Counted from the first letter of the stretch, positions 55,211-64,000 are shown. The stretch: 64,000 nucleotides of DNA from Streptomyces diastaticus subsp. diastaticus (GCF_011170125.1 NZ_BLLN01000002.1:1087501-1151500), one strand, 5' to 3'. A program made the numbers and translations. Notes: a model not told the origin generated them from the letters alone.

Positions 55211-55263
55211 ACGACGCGTGACGGCCCCCACACCCGCTGACGGCGGGCAGGGGCTGGAATGCG

Positions 55264-55301
55264 GGCCGCGCCCTCCAGGTTCTAGCCTGGAGGGCGCGGC
55301 C
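55264..55301 (+). terminator. Rho-independent terminator after ftsH
   Basis: A perfect 16-base stem (ggccgcgccctccagg and complement) with loop ttctag is followed by gtttcgt. It lies 54 bases after the ftsH stop and before folE. Confidence 0.85.
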
Positions 55302-55353
55302 GTTTCGTATGCCCGCAGGTGACACGCGTAATTCGCACAGGAACGAGGCAGAG

Positions 55354-55959
55354 ATGACCGACCCGGTGACGCTGGACGGGGTGGGCGCGATCGGCGAGTT
55401 CGACGAGAAGCGGGCCGAGCACGCGGTGCGCGAGCTGCTCCTCGCCGTCGGAGAGGACCCCGACCGCGAGGGCCTGCGCGAGACGCCGGCGCGGGTCGCC
55501 CGCGCCTACCGCGAGATATTCGCCGGGCTGTGGCAGAGGCCCGAGGACGTGCTGACCACCACCTTCGACCTCGGCCACGACGAGATGGTGCTGGTCAAGG
55601 ACATCGAGGTGCAGAGCAGCTGCGAGCACCACCTGGTGCCGTTCGTCGGCGTCGCCCACGTCGGCTACATCCCCTCGGCCGACGGCAAGATCACCGGACT
55701 CTCCAAGCTGGCCCGCCTGGTCGACGTCTACGCCCGCCGCCCGCAGGTCCAGGAGCGGCTGACCACGCAGATCGCCGACTCCCTCATGGAGATCCTGGAG
55801 CCGCGCGGCGTCATCGTCGTCATGGAGTGCGAGCACATGTGCATGACGATGCGCGGGGTCCGCAAGCCGGGCGCCAAGACGATCACCTCGGCGGTCCGCG
55901 GCCAGCTCCGCGACGCGGCCACCCGCAACGAGGCGATGAGCCTGATCATGGCCCGCTGA
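55354..55959 (+). CDS. folE: GTP cyclohydrolase I
   Basis: A 201-residue FolE. The zinc ligands are in [10 protein letters not shown] (Cys about 90) and [37 protein letters not shown] is the family signature. It opens GTP to 7,8-dihydroneopterin triphosphate, the first step of folate synthesis. ATG at 55354; an in-frame ATG 45 bases earlier adds no conserved residues. FolB, FolK and FolP are encoded downstream on the other strand. Confidence 0.97.
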   Translation: MTDPVTLDGVGAIGEFDEKRAEHAVRELLLAVGEDPDREGLRETPARVARAYREIFAGLWQRPEDVLTTTFDLGHDEMVLVKDIEVQSSCEHHLVPFVGVAHVGYIPSADGKITGLSKLARLVDVYARRPQVQERLTTQIADSLMEILEPRGVIVVMECEHMCMTMRGVRKPGAKTITSAVRGQLRDAATRNEAMSLIMAR

Positions 55960-55982
55960 CCCGGGCCGGGCCACGACGTACG

Positions 55983-56016
55983 AAGGCCGGGCGCCCCGCG
56001 CGGGGCGCCCGGCCTT
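55983..56016. terminator. Bidirectional terminator
   Basis: A perfect 34-base palindrome (aaggccgggcgccccgc and complement) followed by T residues on both sides lies between the convergent folE and DUF3180 genes. Confidence 0.85.
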
Positions 56017-56036
56017 CTCGTAGGAGAGGGCGGCGG

Positions 56037-56525
56037 TCAGACGGTGGGCGCGGCGCCCGGGGTGTCGTCGTCGCCGTCCTCGGGGAGCTTGCAGACCCGC
56101 TCCAGGAAGAGCCCGGCGGCGATCACGCCGACGCCCGCGACCAGGGAGGCGCCCGCGTAGAGCGCCTGGTCGGCGCGGGCGGGGACCTCCAGGTACCCGA
56201 GGAGGAAGACCGCCACACCGCCGTACAACCCGGCGACCAGGGACGCCACCAGCGCGCTCGCCTGCCCGAAGACCAGGGCGCGGGCGGCCACCAGCGGGTC
56301 GACGCCCTTGGCCTCCGGGCGCCGCTCGCGCTGCGCGCGCAGTCGTGAGCGGAACGCCAGGGCCGTCGCCAGGAGTACGGCGGCGATGGCCGCCAGCACG
56401 ATCGGGGCGAACAGCGGGACCGCGGGCAGGGTGCCGAGGGCGTCCCAGAGCCGGGCACCCGCCCAGGACAGTACGGCGGCGACCACGAGGAGGCCGGCCA
56501 GTGTCCTGACGCGGAGCTGCTTCAC
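56037..56525 (-). CDS. DUF3180 membrane protein
   Basis: A 162-residue protein with four TM helices (TLAGLLVVAAVLSWAGARLW, PLFAPIVLAAIAAVLLATALAF, ALVASLVAGLYGGVAVFLLGYL, LVAGVGVIAAGLFLERVC). The cytoplasmic loop EAKGVDPLVAARALVFGQASAL is the family signature. DUF3180 genes sit at the end of the folB-folK operon in actinobacteria. Function unknown. GTG start at 56525. Confidence 0.9.
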   Translation of the reverse strand: MKQLRVRTLAGLLVVAAVLSWAGARLWDALGTLPAVPLFAPIVLAAIAAVLLATALAFRSRLRAQRERRPEAKGVDPLVAARALVFGQASALVASLVAGLYGGVAVFLLGYLEVPARADQALYAGASLVAGVGVIAAGLFLERVCKLPEDGDDDTPGAAPTV

Positions 56526-56691
56526 GGAGGTGAGGTCCTTTCGCACGCGTCCCGGGTGGCTCCCGCGACGTCACTGGGGGCGGCCGGGTGGGCGTCCGGC
56601 CATCCTGCCGGGTGCCGGAGGCGGGCGGGGCCCCGCCTCCAGCTTGCCCCGGGCGCGGGGCGTACGCCCAGCCGCTCCGCCGGGGAAACGT

Positions 56692-57291
56692 CTACTCGGG
56701 GAGCCGGAGTTCCAGGTCCTCGCGGCGGGTCACGCCGTCCCCGGCGACGCCCGACAGCAGCTCGTCCACCGAGCCGTGGCCCGGCAGCTGAGCCTCGGGG
56801 TCGACGTCGTGCCAGGGGGCGAGGACGAAGGCCCGCTCGTGGGCGTGCGGGTGGGGGAGGGTGAGCTGGGGGTCGGCCGAGACGACGTCGGCGTAGGCGA
56901 CGATGTCGACGTCGAGGGTGCGCGGACCCCAGCGCTCGTCGCGGACCCGGTGGAACGCCTCCTCGACGGCCTGCGCGCGCTCCAGCAGGGAGCCGGGCGG
57001 CAGCGTCGTACGGATCACCGCCACCGCGTTGAAGTAGGAGGGCTGGGAGTCCTGCTCGACGCCCCAGGGCGCCGTCTCGTAGACCGGGGAGACGGCTTTG
57101 ACCCGCAGACCGGGGGTGTCCTCCAGCGCGTCGACGGCGCCCTGGAGGGTCTCCAGGCGGTTGCCGAGGTTGCTGCCGAGGGAGATCACGGCGGTCTTCG
57201 GGTTGGAGAGCGTCACGTCGGCGGCGTCCACCTGCTCGACGACGGAGGCCGGGACCGGCTGTACGGTCGGGTCGCTGCTGTTCTGATTCAT
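56692..57291 (-). CDS. folK: 2-amino-4-hydroxy-6-hydroxymethyldihydropteridine diphosphokinase
   Basis: A 199-residue HPPK. AVISLGSNLGNRLETLQGAV begins the domain after a 32-residue N-terminal extension, and RWGPRTLDVDIVAYADV carries the metal aspartates. LPHPHAHERAFVLAPWHDVDP is also typical. It adds diphosphate from ATP to the pterin alcohol. Its ATG overlaps the folB stop (ATGA). Confidence 0.95.
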   Translation of the reverse strand: MNQNSSDPTVQPVPASVVEQVDAADVTLSNPKTAVISLGSNLGNRLETLQGAVDALEDTPGLRVKAVSPVYETAPWGVEQDSQPSYFNAVAVIRTTLPPGSLLERAQAVEEAFHRVRDERWGPRTLDVDIVAYADVVSADPQLTLPHPHAHERAFVLAPWHDVDPEAQLPGHGSVDELLSGVAGDGVTRREDLELRLPE

Positions 57292-57647
57292 ACACGGCTC
57301 CGGGTGATGGTGACGGTCACGTCGTCGAACGGGACGGTGATCGGGGCGTCCGGCTTGTGGACGGTGACCTCGACCTCCTGGACCGCGTCGGTCTTCAGAC
57401 AGGTACGGGCGATGCGCTCGGCCAGCGTCTCGATGAGATTCACCGGCTCGCCCTCGACCACGGCCACGACCTCCTCGGCGACGACGCCGTAGTGGACGGT
57501 CCTCGTCAGGTCGTCGTCCTCGGCGGCGGGCCGGGTGTCCAGGCTCAGGACGAGGTCGACGATGAAGGTCTGGCCTTCCTCGCGCTCCTTGGGAAAGACA
57601 CCGTGGTGCCCTCGGCCCTTCAGGCCGCGCAGCGCGACACGATCCAC
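57288..57647 (-). CDS. folB: Dihydroneopterin aldolase
   Basis: A 119-residue FolB: DRVALRGLKGRGHHGVFPKEREEGQTFIVDLVLSLD with the catalytic-site Glu, then TVHYGVVAEEV, LIETLAERIA and VTVHKPDAPI. It cleaves dihydroneopterin to the hydroxymethyl pterin. GTG at 57647 with GGAG eight bases upstream. First gene of the folB-folK-(DUF3180) operon. Confidence 0.95.
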   Translation of the reverse strand: MDRVALRGLKGRGHHGVFPKEREEGQTFIVDLVLSLDTRPAAEDDDLTRTVHYGVVAEEVVAVVEGEPVNLIETLAERIARTCLKTDAVQEVEVTVHKPDAPITVPFDDVTVTITRSRV

Positions 57648-57890
57648 GCGAATCACTCCTGCTCTCGTCGTTGTCGGCGGTGGTGCGCGCGTGCGGTCCC
57701 GCCCACCGGCCTCCGCCGAGGCTACCGGTGGCCCCCGGCACGGCCCTCCCACGGGGTGGGGACGGCACGGGGAAGAACCGGGGAACCTCACATGACGCAC
57801 ACGGCCGCACCCGCCCCGGAGCCGGTCCCCCCACCCCGGGCAGGGACGGCGAGAGGCCCCTACCCACAACGCCCGCCGATCAGCCCGCCG

Positions 57891-58361
57891 TCAGGCAGGG
57901 GATTCCTCACCCGGCCCGTCGTCCTCGTCGCCGTCCTCCCCGTCCAGCTCGGCGAGGACCGGGGAGGCGTGGTGCGACCAGAGCTTCCACCCCTCGGTGG
58001 TGCGGCGGAAGACGTTGGTGGCGACGACGAGCTGCCCCACCAGCGGGCCCAGCTCGCCGTCCTCCGGCGGCGGGCCGCCGCTGAGGATGTTCTCCGTGCA
58101 GGTCACGATCGCCGTCGCGCCGAGCAGCGAGGTCTGCACGTCGGTCAGGATGAACTGGATGTAGTCGGTGTTCGCCATGATCACGGCGTAGGAGCGGAGC
58201 ACCTCGCCCCGGCCGCTGAGGACCGGCCAGCCGGGGTGCACGCAGGAGAGCGACTCCTCGTCCAGCCAGAGCGCGGCCAGCTCCGCGTAGTCCCCGCGTT
58301 CCACGATGTCGTAGTACTCGGCGTTGGCACGCTCGACCTGCTCGATCTCGGTGGGGGTCAC
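57891..58361 (-). CDS. NTF2-like (SnoaL-type) protein
   Basis: A 156-residue cone-shaped alpha+beta barrel protein: ERANAEYYDIVERGDYAELAALWLDEESLSCVHPGWPVLSGRGEVLRSYAVI, then FRRTTEGWKLWSHHASPVL. In streptomycetes it lies between folP and folB. No catalytic residues are evident. It may be a helper in the pathway or simply co-transcribed; inferred from position only. GTG start at 58361. Confidence 0.88.
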   Translation of the reverse strand: MTPTEIEQVERANAEYYDIVERGDYAELAALWLDEESLSCVHPGWPVLSGRGEVLRSYAVIMANTDYIQFILTDVQTSLLGATAIVTCTENILSGGPPPEDGELGPLVGQLVVATNVFRRTTEGWKLWSHHASPVLAELDGEDGDEDDGPGEESPA

Positions 58362-58430
58362 CGGGCTCCGTTCGTCGGGGGCGCGCCGTGGCGCGCGGGG
58401 GGAAGGCTGCGGGGTGGGACGGGCCGGCGG

Positions 58431-59291
58431 TCAGCGGGCGGCCTCGACCGCCCGGGCCACGCGGACGGCGTCGGCGGTCGGCCGGACGTCGTGGACGCGG
58501 ACGGCCCAGGCGCCGGCCTGTGCGGCGAGCGCGGAGACGGCGGCGGTGGCCGCGTCCCGCTCGCGGGCGGGCGGCGGGGCGGCGTCGGGGCCGGCCAGCA
58601 CCCGGCCCAGGAAACGCTTGCGGGAGGCGGCGACCAGCAGGGGGTGGCCGAGCGCCCGCAGCCGGTCCAGGTGGGCGACGAGGGCCAGGTCGTGCGGGGC
58701 CTCCTTGGCGAAGCCGAGGCCCGGGTCGACGACGATCCGGTCGGGGGCGACGCCTCCGGCGAGGGCCGCGTCGACCCGTGTCCGCAGCTCGTCGGTGACC
58801 TCGCCGACCACGTCGGTGTAGACGGCCCGGCCGGCCATCGTCTCGCTGAGGCCGCGCCAGTGCATCACCACGAACGGGGCTCCGGCGCCCGCCACCACCG
58901 GGATCATCGCGGGATCGGCGAGACCGCCACTGACGTCGTTGACCAGCAGGGCTCCGGCGGCCAGCGACTGCTCGGCGACGGTGGCGCGCATCGTGTCGAC
59001 CGAGACCACCAGGCCCTCGGCGGCCAGCGTCCGCACCACGGGCACCACCCGGCGCAGCTCCTCGGCCTCGTCCACCCGGGGCGCGCCCGGGCGGGTCGAC
59101 TCGCCGCCCACGTCGATCAGGTCGGCGCCGTGCGAGGCCAGGTCCAGGCCGCGCTTGACCGCCCGTTCGGTGTCGAACCAGCGGCCGCCGTCCGAGAACG
59201 AGTCGGGCGTGACGTTGACCACACCCATGACCGCGCAGCGGTCCCACTCCGGAAGCCCTGCGACGCGCCCGCGCCCAAACGACGTACTCAT
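58431..59291 (-). CDS. folP: Dihydropteroate synthase
   Basis: A 286-residue TIM-barrel enzyme. MGVVNVTPDSFSDGG and DLIDVGGESTRPGAPRV are the pterin/phosphate signatures; VDTMRATVAEQ, VNDVSGG, DPGLGFAKEAPHDLAL and LVAASRKRFLG follow. It joins the pterin pyrophosphate with p-aminobenzoate and is the sulfonamide target. ATG at 59291. It lies upstream of the NTF2-like, folB and folK genes in the same direction. Confidence 0.95.
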   Translation of the reverse strand: MSTSFGRGRVAGLPEWDRCAVMGVVNVTPDSFSDGGRWFDTERAVKRGLDLASHGADLIDVGGESTRPGAPRVDEAEELRRVVPVVRTLAAEGLVVSVDTMRATVAEQSLAAGALLVNDVSGGLADPAMIPVVAGAGAPFVVMHWRGLSETMAGRAVYTDVVGEVTDELRTRVDAALAGGVAPDRIVVDPGLGFAKEAPHDLALVAHLDRLRALGHPLLVAASRKRFLGRVLAGPDAAPPPARERDAATAAVSALAAQAGAWAVRVHDVRPTADAVRVARAVEAAR

Positions 59292-59406
59292 GTCTCCAGC
59301 CTAGAGGCGTGCGGGGGGCCCACCACCCCACGGACCCCCCGGAGCCGGGCGGCACCCGCACGTGCCGTGCCACGGCTCGCGACGCGCGGGGCCCGGCGGG
59401 ATCGGG

Positions 59407-60573
59407 TCAGACGGCGTGCACCGACTCCAGGGCGATGTCCTGGCGCGGTACGGCGCGGGAGTCGGCGGCCGTGGAGCGGCGCAGGGCCTCGTGGAGGGCG
59501 GCCGGGGTGAGGACGCCGAGGAAGCGGTGGTCCGCGTCGGGGTCGAGGACGGCGATCCACCCGGCGTCGTGCTGGAGCATGGTGGCGAAGGCGCGTTTGA
59601 GGGGCGCGCCGACCGGCAGCCACGCCTCCATCCGGCGCGCCTCGGCGCCGACGGTCCCCTCGGCGCCCTCGGCCAGCGCCGCCGAGATCCAGCCGTGCAG
59701 CCTCTCCTCGCCGTCCAGCACCACGGCCCAGCGGGCGCCCTCGGCGCGCAGCCGCTCCCCGGCGGCGGCCAGCGGGTCGTCGAGGTGGACCACCGGCGGC
59801 TGCTCCAGGTCACCGGGCTCGATCGGGGTGACCGAGAGCCGCTTCAGGCCCCGGTCGGCCCCGACGAAGTCCGCGACGTACGGGGTGGCGGGGGCGCCGA
59901 GCACGGCGGCGGGGGTGTCGAACTGCTCGATGCGGCCGTGCCCGTAGACGGCGATGCGGTCGCCGAGGCGGACCGCCTCCTCGATGTCGTGGGTGACGAA
60001 CAGCACGGTCTTGTCGACCTCTGCCTGGAGTTTCAGGAACTCGTTCTGGAGGTGCTCGCGGACCACCGGGTCGACCGCGCCGAACGGCTCGTCCATCAGC
60101 AGCACCGGCGGGTCGGCGGCGAGCGCGCGCGCCACCCCGACGCGCTGGCGCTGGCCGCCGGAGAGCTGCTCCGGGTAGCGGGCGCCGTGCGTGGAGGGGT
60201 CGAGGCCGACCAGCTCCAGCAGCTCGGCGGCGCGGGCGCGGGCCTTCTCGCGCTTCCAGCCGAGCAGGTGCGGGACGGTCGCGGTGTTCTCCAGGACCGT
60301 CTTGTGCGGGAAGAGCCCGACCTGCTGGATGACGTAGCCGATGCGGCGGCGGAGCTCGACCGGGTCGGCGGCGGATATGTCCTCACCGTCCAGGAGGATC
60401 CGGCCGGAGGTCGGCTCGATGAGCCGGTTGACCATCTTCATGGTCGTCGTCTTGCCGCACCCGGAGGGCCCGACCAGCGTGACGAGCTCTCCCGCCGCGA
60501 CCTCGAAGGTGAGGTCGTCGACCGCGGTCGTCCCGTCCGCGTACACCTTGCTGACTTGCTCGAACCGGATCAT
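59407..60573 (-). CDS. Quaternary-amine/glycine-betaine-type ABC transporter ATPase
   Basis: A 388-residue ATPase. Walker A is GPSGCGKTTT (about 36-45), the signature is LSGGQRQRVG, Walker B is VLLMDEPFGAVD, and the switch His is in VTHDIEEA. The C-terminal 130 residues hold two CBS-type regions (RWAVVLDGEERLHGWIS and AGWIAVLDPDADHRFLGVLT), as in OpuA/OpuC/ProV. It powers compatible-solute import. ATG at 60573 has GGGGA upstream; one nine bases earlier does not. It is divergent from the permease genes. Confidence 0.92.
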   Translation of the reverse strand: MIRFEQVSKVYADGTTAVDDLTFEVAAGELVTLVGPSGCGKTTTMKMVNRLIEPTSGRILLDGEDISAADPVELRRRIGYVIQQVGLFPHKTVLENTATVPHLLGWKREKARARAAELLELVGLDPSTHGARYPEQLSGGQRQRVGVARALAADPPVLLMDEPFGAVDPVVREHLQNEFLKLQAEVDKTVLFVTHDIEEAVRLGDRIAVYGHGRIEQFDTPAAVLGAPATPYVADFVGADRGLKRLSVTPIEPGDLEQPPVVHLDDPLAAAGERLRAEGARWAVVLDGEERLHGWISAALAEGAEGTVGAEARRMEAWLPVGAPLKRAFATMLQHDAGWIAVLDPDADHRFLGVLTPAALHEALRRSTAADSRAVPRQDIALESVHAV

Positions 60574-60827
60574 GGTCCCCATTGTGGTGGCGGTGGATGG
60601 TGGGCGTGTGAAGGCTGTGTTGCGGGTGCGCCCCGGAAAGGGGCGAACCCCGGCGATTGTCGGTGCCCGGCGCTAGGGTCGCAGAATGTCGTGGACACCT
60701 GTTCGGTAAGGATGGTTCCGCGGCGGTTTCCGCGGGCCTGTCCGGAAGGGTCGCGCATGGCGGGCCTTTTCGCACGAGGACCGTCGAACAGGGGTGTGAA
60801 CGGCGGGAAGCGGGGGAGGCGGGCGGG

Positions 60828-61544
60828 GTGAGCGCAGAGAACTGCCTGGTGGCCAACGACTGGGTCTGCGGTGAGTACCTCCGTACGCGCGGCCAGGACC
60901 TGGTGGACGCGACCCTCCAGCACATCGGGATCACCGCGGCCGCCGTCGTGATCGGCGTGCTGATCGCCTTCCCGCTGGCGGTCCTCGCCCACCGCAGGCG
61001 CGCCTTCGCGGCCCCGGTCCTCGCGGTGACCACGCTCTTCTACACGATCCCCTCGCTCGCCATGTTCTCGCTGCTGCTCCCGTTCTTCGGGCTCTCGGCG
61101 GCGCTGGTGATCACCGGGCTGGTGCTCTACTCGCTGACGATCCTGGTGCGGAACACCCTCGCGGGGCTCGACGCCGTCCCCCAGGAGGTCCGCGAGGCGG
61201 CCACCGGCATGGGGTACGGGCCGTGGCGGCTGCTCCGGGAGGTCGAGGTGCCGCTCGCGCTGCCCGCGCTGCTCGCCGGGGTGCGCATCACCACGGTCTC
61301 CACGGTCGCCCTCACCACCGTCGGCGCCATCGTCGACCACGGCGGCCTCGGCTCCCTCATCCTCGACGGCCTCGACACCGACTTCCGCGCCCAGGTGCTC
61401 GCCGCCTCGGCGCTCTGCGTGGTCCTCGCGATCACCGCGGACCTGCTCCTCCTCGGCCTGCAACGGCTCTGCACCCCCTGGACGCGCCCGGGAGCCGCCG
61501 CGCCGGGCCCGGCCCCCGCGAGGAAGGCGGCCCCGACCCCGTGA
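60828..61544 (+). CDS. ABC transporter permease 1 (quaternary-amine type)
   Basis: A 238-residue OpuCB-like permease with about five to six TM helices. The ATPase-contact loop is LDAVPQEVREAATGMGYGPWRLLREVEVPLALPALLAGVRI. FYTIPSLAMFSLLLPFFGL is typical of the group. GTG at 60828 with GGGGGAGG upstream. The stop overlaps the second permease's GTG. Confidence 0.9.
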   Translation: MSAENCLVANDWVCGEYLRTRGQDLVDATLQHIGITAAAVVIGVLIAFPLAVLAHRRRAFAAPVLAVTTLFYTIPSLAMFSLLLPFFGLSAALVITGLVLYSLTILVRNTLAGLDAVPQEVREAATGMGYGPWRLLREVEVPLALPALLAGVRITTVSTVALTTVGAIVDHGGLGSLILDGLDTDFRAQVLAASALCVVLAITADLLLLGLQRLCTPWTRPGAAAPGPAPARKAAPTP

Positions 61545-62305
61545 ACGACCTCATCGGCGCCTGGACCTGGCTCACCACCGCCGCCCACTGGCAGGGCGAG
61601 AAGGGCGTGGGCAACCGCCTCGGCGAGCACCTCTACTACAGCGGTGTCTGCCTGGCGATCGCCAGCCTCGTCGCCCTCCCGCTCGCCCTGTGGCTCGGCC
61701 ACCTCGGCAAGGGCGGCACCCTCGCGGTCAACATCTCCAACGTCGGCCGCGCCGTGCCCACCCTCGCCGTGCTCATCCTGCTCTCCCTCACCCCGCTCGG
61801 CGCCCACGAGGGCGTGCCGACACTGATCGCCCTGGTGCTCTTCGCGGTGCCGCCCCTGCTGACCAACGCCTACCTCGGGATGCGCGAGGTGGACCGGCCC
61901 GTGGTGGAGGCCGCCCGGGGGATGGGGATGAGCGGCTGGCAGGTGTTCCGCCGGGTCGAACTGCCGCTGGCGCAGCCGCTGCTGATGACCGGGCTGCGCA
62001 CCGCCGGTGTCCAGGTCGTCGCCACCGCCACGCTCGCCGCGATGGCCGGGGAGGGCGGGCTCGGCCGGATCATCACCGCCGGGTTCGGGCTGAGCGACAC
62101 CCCGCAGGTGATAGCCGGGGCGTTCCTCGTCGCCCTGCTGGCGGTGCTGGTCGAAGGGGTCCTGGTGATGGTCACCCGGCTGACGGCGCCCGACCGTGGC
62201 GTGGCGGGGGCGGCGCGGGGCCGGGCCGCCGGTCCGCCGGGCGGCGGCCTTCGCGCGGACGCCGGTGCGCCGGCCCGGGGCCCGGCGTCCGACACCTCGT
62301 ACTGA
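61541..62305 (+). CDS. ABC transporter permease 2 (quaternary-amine type)
   Basis: A 254-residue permease: GRAVPTLAVLILLSLTPLG, then the EAA loop MREVDRPVVEAARGMGMSGWQVFRRVELPLAQPLLMTGLRTAGVQVVATATLAAMAGEGGLG. GTG at 61541 overlaps the previous stop (GTGA). The C-terminal 40 residues are Ala/Gly-rich. It pairs with permease 1 as a heterodimer. Confidence 0.9.
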   Translation: MNDLIGAWTWLTTAAHWQGEKGVGNRLGEHLYYSGVCLAIASLVALPLALWLGHLGKGGTLAVNISNVGRAVPTLAVLILLSLTPLGAHEGVPTLIALVLFAVPPLLTNAYLGMREVDRPVVEAARGMGMSGWQVFRRVELPLAQPLLMTGLRTAGVQVVATATLAAMAGEGGLGRIITAGFGLSDTPQVIAGAFLVALLAVLVEGVLVMVTRLTAPDRGVAGAARGRAAGPPGGGLRADAGAPARGPASDTSY

Positions 62306-62410
62306 TCCGGCATGTCGCACCGCGCCCCGGGGCCCGGCCCCGGCCCGGCCCGACGCGCGCCGACGTGCCCCGTCCCGACCTGGCCTGACCTGACGAATGG
62401 TGGTTGACCC

Positions 62411-63400
62411 ATGAACAGCAACACGCGACGGACTTCGCGGTTCGGCCGGAGGTCCGGTGCCGCGCTCGCCGTGGCCGCCCTCGCCGTCTCCCTCGCCGCC
62501 TGCGGCGGGGAGAGCCTGGAGGACCAGGGGAAGGGGGACGGGGCCGGTTCGGGTGAGGGCGGCAAGGGCTCGCTCGTCGTCGGCGCCGCCCGCTTCACCG
62601 AGGCCAAGGTGCTCGGCGAGCTGTACGCCCAGATCCTGCGCGACGGCGGCTACGACACGGACGTCAAGACGGTGCAGAACCGCGAGGTCTACGCCAGGGA
62701 GCTGGAGAAGGGGACGATCGACGTCGTTCCCGAGTACGCGGCGACGCTCACCGAGTTCTTCAACCTGGAGAAGAACGGTCCCGACGCCGAGCCGGTCGCC
62801 TCCAGTGACGCCGAGGCCACCGTCGCCGAGCTGAAGAAGTTCGCCGGGCCGAAGGGGCTCACCGTGCTGGCGCACGGCGAGGCCGTCGACCAGAACGCCT
62901 TCGCGGTCAGCAGGGAATTCGCCGACGAACACGGCCTGAAGACGCTTTCGGATCTCGGTGAGTCCGGCGAGAAGGTCAGGATCGCGGCGGGCGACGAATG
63001 CGAGAGCCGCCCGTTCTGCGCCCCGGGCCTGAAGAAGACCTACGGCATCGACGTGACCGGGATCGACCCGAAGGGCGTCGGCACCCCGCAGGCCAAGCAG
63101 GCGGTGAAGAACGGCACCGACCAGCTCGTGCTGACCACCACCACCGACGCCACCCTCGCCAACTACGACCTGGTACTGCTGGAGGACGACAAGAAGCTCC
63201 AGAACGCCGACAACATCCTCCCGGTCGTGCACACCGAGGACGCCGGGGACAAGGAGATAGCCGACCTCCTCGGCAAGCTCACCAAGACCCTCACCACCGA
63301 GGACCTCGCCGAGCTGAACCGCCAGGTGGACGAGGAGCGCCGGAAGGAGGCCGACGTCGCCGGGGCCTACCTGGAGAAGAAGGGCCTGCTGGACTCCTGA
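62411..63400 (+). CDS. Glycine-betaine-type substrate-binding lipoprotein
   Basis: A 329-residue OpuAC-type lipoprotein. The signal ends in LAAC (Cys about 31). The binding domain starts LVVGAARFTEAKVLGELYAQIL and includes VVPEYAATLTEFFN and LLEDDKKLQNADNILPVV. It should bind betaine, choline or a similar solute outside the membrane; aromatic cage residues cannot be settled by eye. Ends the importer operon. Confidence 0.9.
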   Translation: MNSNTRRTSRFGRRSGAALAVAALAVSLAACGGESLEDQGKGDGAGSGEGGKGSLVVGAARFTEAKVLGELYAQILRDGGYDTDVKTVQNREVYARELEKGTIDVVPEYAATLTEFFNLEKNGPDAEPVASSDAEATVAELKKFAGPKGLTVLAHGEAVDQNAFAVSREFADEHGLKTLSDLGESGEKVRIAAGDECESRPFCAPGLKKTYGIDVTGIDPKGVGTPQAKQAVKNGTDQLVLTTTTDATLANYDLVLLEDDKKLQNADNILPVVHTEDAGDKEIADLLGKLTKTLTTEDLAELNRQVDEERRKEADVAGAYLEKKGLLDS

Positions 63401-63808
63401 GTCCGCGGTGCTCCCCCTCCGGCGGGCCGGGTCCGCCACCGCGTGCGGTCTGCGGTGAGCGGGCCGCGCCCGCCGGGGCCCGGGGCGTTTCGCGGTGGGC
63501 TTCGGCACTGCGGCGGCGTTCGCGGAGAGCGCGGACAGGTGGCCGTGAACGATCTTGAAATACGGGCGGCCCGCCGGTGCGCGGGAGCCGGACTCCCAGC
63601 TCCCTCCGGGGCCCCGGCGTGCGGTCTCGGCCGCTCTTCCGGGCGGTTCTCCCGGTGGCCGGCGCACAGGCCCCCTGGGGACAGGGGGAGTTCTCCCGTG
63701 GTGGCGGTCGCGGAACGGGCGGCGGGTGCCGCGCGACTCCTCGTACCGGCGGAGGAGATTTCCGGGCGGGGCTCCATTCGCGCGCCTACGCGCGGTAAGT
63801 TTCTGGCC
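63401..63808. other. Gene-free region after the importer operon
   Basis: About 400 bases with no supported gene, repeat or clear terminator. It presumably carries the promoter of the edge gene. Confidence 0.45.
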
Positions 63809-64000
63809 ATGCCACGTGGACGTCATCGCCATTCCCCACCGCTGCACCGGCTGCTGCCGCCGACGGTCCTCGCCGCGCTCGCCCTGGCCTGCGCCGCACT
63901 GGCCTGGGCCTTCCCCGACCCGCTGGTGCTGCGGCTGCTGGTGGCCGCCGCGGCCCTCGCCGCCGTGGTCAGCTCCGTCCTCATGCGGCGCTGGGACCGT
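63809..64000 (+). CDS. Start of a small membrane protein (cut by window edge)
   Basis: ATG at 63809 begins MPRGRHRHSPPLHRLLPP, a basic tail, then two hydrophobic helices (VLAALALACAALAWAF and LVLRLLVAAAALAAVVSSVLM) and MRRWDR at the window end. 64 codons are visible. The same type of protein lies here in other streptomycetes, as I remember; function unknown. Confidence 0.7.
   Translation, partial: MPRGRHRHSPPLHRLLPPTVLAALALACAALAWAFPDPLVLRLLVAAAALAAVVSSVLMRRWDR

Noticed and set aside
61127..63847. Long minus-strand open frame opposite the ABC permeases and binding protein
   Set aside because: It is antisense to a coherent importer operon; the amino-acid composition is that of a shadow frame.

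Overview
The window is a stretch of Streptomyces (or close actinomycete) chromosome. The base composition is extremely GC-rich throughout, starts are often GTG or TTG, genes overlap by ATGA or GTGA, and there are Streptomyces-typical families: XRE/DUF5753 regulators with DUF397 partners, a TipA-type MerR regulator, DUF4232-like lipoproteins and DinB/DUF664 proteins. The right part (about 44.4-63.4 kb) has the conserved core order known from memory of S. coelicolor: dedA-like, thrE-like exporter, ppa, D-Ala-D-Ala carboxypeptidase, zinc metalloprotease, tilS, hpt, ftsH, folE, DUF3180, folK, folB, folP. No tRNA, rRNA, CRISPR array or intact insertion sequence was seen.

Left part (0-30 kb) is more accessory. 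It starts with a Dps protein and a frameshifted tspO. Next is a five-gene lipid-modification operon (3308-8253): FAD amine-oxidase-like enzyme, DUF1365, cyclopropane-fatty-acid synthase, an internally deleted second synthase, DUF1295. Then come a universal stress protein with a remnant of an adenylate-cyclase-type gene, several exported proteins including a Tat-exported M23 peptidase, and a divergent pair (12557-14904) of a multi-TM protein with a possible TIR-like domain and a duplicated SLATT/DUF4231 membrane protein. A decayed MFS transporter follows. Next is a lower-GC XRE + DUF397 module beside four tiny overlapping genes and a duplicated DUF397, then a beta-propeller membrane protein with a truncated, frameshifted tandem copy, and a BlaI-M56 repressor/protease pair.

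Middle part (28-44 kb) holds a polymerase-I-like enzyme, a GAF-PP2C phosphatase, an alpha/beta hydrolase lacking the expected nucleophile, a DUF2786 protein and a FUSC membrane protein. A second DUF397 / histidine-kinase-like ATPase / XRE module follows, flanked by two copies, in inverted orientation, of a 29-bp site (27/29 identical). Then come an aldehyde dehydrogenase, a DinB protein, a PadR regulator, and wrbA divergent from a TipA-type MerR gene with a matching operator-promoter.

Right part (44-64 kb) holds housekeeping genes: tRNA-Ile lysidine synthesis, purine salvage, membrane proteolysis and folate biosynthesis. It ends with a glycine-betaine/quaternary-amine-type ABC importer (ATPase divergent from two permeases and a binding lipoprotein) and the start of a small membrane protein cut by the window edge.

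The most novel-looking items are the SLATT / TIR-like divergent pair, the paired operators around the DUF397-ATPase-XRE module, and the overlapping microgene operon at 16.3-17.2 kb. Several loci show visible decay (tspO, cyclase, MFS, CFA paralogue, propeller paralogue).
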